Program-made: the position numbers and the translations under genes
Notes under the pieces: model-generated
Told to the model about the DNA's origin: nothing
The model's input: only the letters and a program-made list of their open reading frames with translations
Database searches by the model: none
In this document: one piece after another, positions 12,933 to 14,431 of the stretch
Layout: each line of letters opens with the position of its first letter
Position numbering within the stretch: the first letter of the stretch is position 1
Assembly: GCA_964392965.1 (NCBI GenBank)
Contig: CAYMSA010000045.1
Span: 1 to 14,431, forward strand
DNA length: 14,431 nucleotides
Reading direction: 5' to 3'
DNA from: CAYMSA01 sp964392965
Lineage (GTDB): Bacteria > Actinomycetota > Coriobacteriia > Anaerosomatales > Anaerosomataceae

Positions 12933-14431
12933 GTGACCGGATATCGCGAGAGCCTGCCGGTCGTCTTCGTCCTGGACTTCGGCGCGCAGTACGCGCAGCT
13001 CATAGCACGGCGCGTTCGCGAGTGCCGCGTGTACTCGGAGATCGTGCCGTTCGACATCACCGCAGAGGAGGTCGCAGCCAGGAAACCGGCTGCGATCATC
13101 CTTTCCGGCGGCCCTGCGAGCGTGTATGCCGAGGGCGCCCCGCACATGGACCCGGCGATCTTCCAGCTCGGCGTGCCGATCCTCGGCTTCTGCTACGGCA
13201 TCCAGGAGATGGCGCTACGGCTCGGCGGCGAGATCCCGCGGACGGATGTGGGGGAGTACGGGTTCGCGGAGCTGCAGGTGCTCGACCCCGCCTCGCGGCT
13301 GCTCGACGGTGTGCCCGAGCGTTCGCAGTGCTGGATGAGTCACCGCGACAGTGTGGGCACGGTGCCCGAGGGCTTCGTCGTGACCGCCCGTACCGCCACC
13401 ACGGCCGTGGCGGCGATGGAGGACCCGGCGCGCAACCTCTACGCCACGCAGTTCCACCCGGAGGTGGCGCACACCGAGTTCGGCCAGCACATCATCCGCA
13501 CGTTCCTGCACGAGATCGCCGGCATCCCGCCGGTGTGGACGATGGTGAACATCATCGACGACGCCGTGGAGCGCATCCGCGAGCAGGTGGGCGATGCCAA
13601 GGTCATCTGCGGCCTCTCGGGTGGTGTGGATTCGAGTGTGGTCGCTGCGCTCCTGCACCGCGCGATCGGCGATCAGCTGACGTGCGTGTTCGTCGATCAC
13701 GGCATGCTGCGCCTCGACGAGGCCGCAGACGTCGTCCGCGTCTTTCGTGGACAGTTCCATGTGGAGCTCGTGCACGTGCAGGCGCAGGACCGTTACCTGC
13801 AGCTGCTCGCCGGGGTCACCGACCCGGAGCAGAAGCGCAGGATCATCGGCGAGGAGTTCTGGAAGGTCTTCTTCGAGGAGGCCGGCAAGCTTGAGGGCGT
13901 GCGCTTCCTCGCGCAGGGCACGCTCTATCCGGACGTGATCGAGAGCGGTAACAAGACCGCTGCCAAGATCAAGAGCCATCACAATCTGATCCCGTTCCCC
14001 GAGGGCGTGCACTTCGACCTCATCGAGCCGCTCAAGACGCTCTTCAAAGACGAGGTGCGTGCGGTGGGAAGCGAGCTCGGTCTGCCCGACGAGATCGTGC
14101 ACCGGCAGCCCTTCCCGGGCCCGGGTCTCGCGGTCCGCATCATCGGCGACATCACGCGCGACAAGCTCGACCTGTTGCGGAAGGCCGACGCGATCGTCCG
14201 CGAGGAGATCGGTGAGTGGGACACCAACCGCGAGGTGTGGCAGTACTTCGCCGTTCTCCCCGATATCCGCTCGGTGGGCGTCATGGGCGACGAGCGCACG
14301 TACGGCCACCCCATCATCGTGCGCGCCGTCGCTTCGGCCGACGCGATGACGGCCGACTGGGCGCGTCTGCCGCACGAGCTGCTGGCCAGGATGAGCAACC
14401 GCATCATCAACGAGGTCGACGGCATCAATCG
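12933..14431 (+). CDS. guaA: GMP synthase (glutamine-hydrolysing), 3' end cut by the window
   Basis: 499 codons are present from the GTG at 12933; probably 10-20 more are missing. The start is 1 nt after the guaB3 stop and lacks a strong Shine-Dalgarno, consistent with translational coupling. Residues about 10-190 are the class I amidotransferase: LDFGAQYAQLIARRVRE, LSGGP, catalytic C87 in GFCYG, and H175/E177 in QFHPEV. The ATP-pyrophosphatase domain follows with SGGVDSS (229-235) and FVDHGMLR, then AQGTLYPDVIES, KSHHN and HRQPFPGPGLAVRIIGD, leading into the dimerisation domain. It converts XMP, glutamine and ATP to GMP. The KSHHNLIPFPEGVHFDLIEPL version of the loop differs from the E. coli type and resembles forms I associate with Coriobacteriia and Clostridia (from memory). 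Confidence 0.96.
   Translation, partial: MTGYRESLPVVFVLDFGAQYAQLIARRVRECRVYSEIVPFDITAEEVAARKPAAIILSGGPASVYAEGAPHMDPAIFQLGVPILGFCYGIQEMALRLGGEIPRTDVGEYGFAELQVLDPASRLLDGVPERSQCWMSHRDSVGTVPEGFVVTARTATTAVAAMEDPARNLYATQFHPEVAHTEFGQHIIRTFLHEIAGIPPVWTMVNIIDDAVERIREQVGDAKVICGLSGGVDSSVVAALLHRAIGDQLTCVFVDHGMLRLDEAADVVRVFRGQFHVELVHVQAQDRYLQLLAGVTDPEQKRRIIGEEFWKVFFEEAGKLEGVRFLAQGTLYPDVIESGNKTAAKIKSHHNLIPFPEGVHFDLIEPLKTLFKDEVRAVGSELGLPDEIVHRQPFPGPGLAVRIIGDITRDKLDLLRKADAIVREEIGEWDTNREVWQYFAVLPDIRSVGVMGDERTYGHPIIVRAVASADAMTADWARLPHELLARMSNRIINEVDGIN

Noticed and set aside
11654..13147. Long minus-strand open frame (497 codons) opposite guaB3 and the guaA start
   Set aside because: It is a mirror of two clearly conserved enzymes in high-GC DNA; its Arg/His/Asp-rich translation resembles no family.
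1..14431. CRISPR array, tRNA or rRNA
   Set aside because: No regularly spaced repeats, tRNA-like cloverleaf or rRNA-like stretches noticed on reading either strand.

Overview
The window looks like a chromosomal segment from a high-GC, Gram-positive-type bacterium, most likely Actinomycetota. The evidence is a GuaB3-type IMP dehydrogenase (a CBS-less form typical of Actinobacteria and Cyanobacteria), a GuaA with a Coriobacteriia/Clostridia-like motif, GC-rich third codon positions in the flanking genes, and a CDP-glycerol (teichoic-acid-like) envelope locus. The exact taxon is an inference.

Layout. At 1-104 is the 3' end of ychF. At 229-2364 is a secreted zinc-dependent phospholipase C-like protein carrying Ig-like domains and two copies of a beta-rich module. 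From 2549 to 11358 lies a CDP-glycerol polymer region. On the + strand it holds a GT2 glycosyltransferase fused to a glycerophosphotransferase (2549-5239), a membrane O-acyltransferase (5411-6523) and a glycerophosphotransferase-domain gene with an apparently lost 5' part (about 6898-8373). On the - strand, read from 11358 down to 8362, are two glycerophosphotransferases overlapping by GTGA and then tagD, glycerol-3-phosphate cytidylyltransferase. The two arms converge tail to tail and overlap by 12 bp at 8362-8373. A structured 400-bp divergent intergenic region (11359-11758) leads to guaB3 (11759-12931) and, 1 nt later, guaA (12933 to the window edge).

How the genes fit together. TagD would make CDP-glycerol from glycerol-3-phosphate and CTP. 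Four glycerophosphotransferase domains could prime and extend a glycerol-phosphate-containing wall polymer. The GT2 domain could add sugar and the acyltransferase could decorate the product with acyl groups. No tagO, tagA or exporter genes lie in the window, so the pathway is incomplete here. guaB3-guaA convert IMP to XMP to GMP and form a housekeeping flank unrelated to the envelope genes.

The most notable signals are: (i) a block from about 2500 to 6970 that is visibly less GC-rich than both flanks, ending where the third glycerophosphotransferase loses recognisable N-terminal sequence, with a 14-bp perfect inverted repeat (terminator-like) in the gap; (ii) the phospholipase C-like protein, with the full set of zinc-ligand motifs and a predicted N-terminal Trp after signal cleavage; (iii) a leader upstream of guaB3 with several hairpins and a palindrome over the candidate -10 box. 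I do not see a clearly new defence or mobile system, CRISPR array, tRNA, rRNA or transposon.
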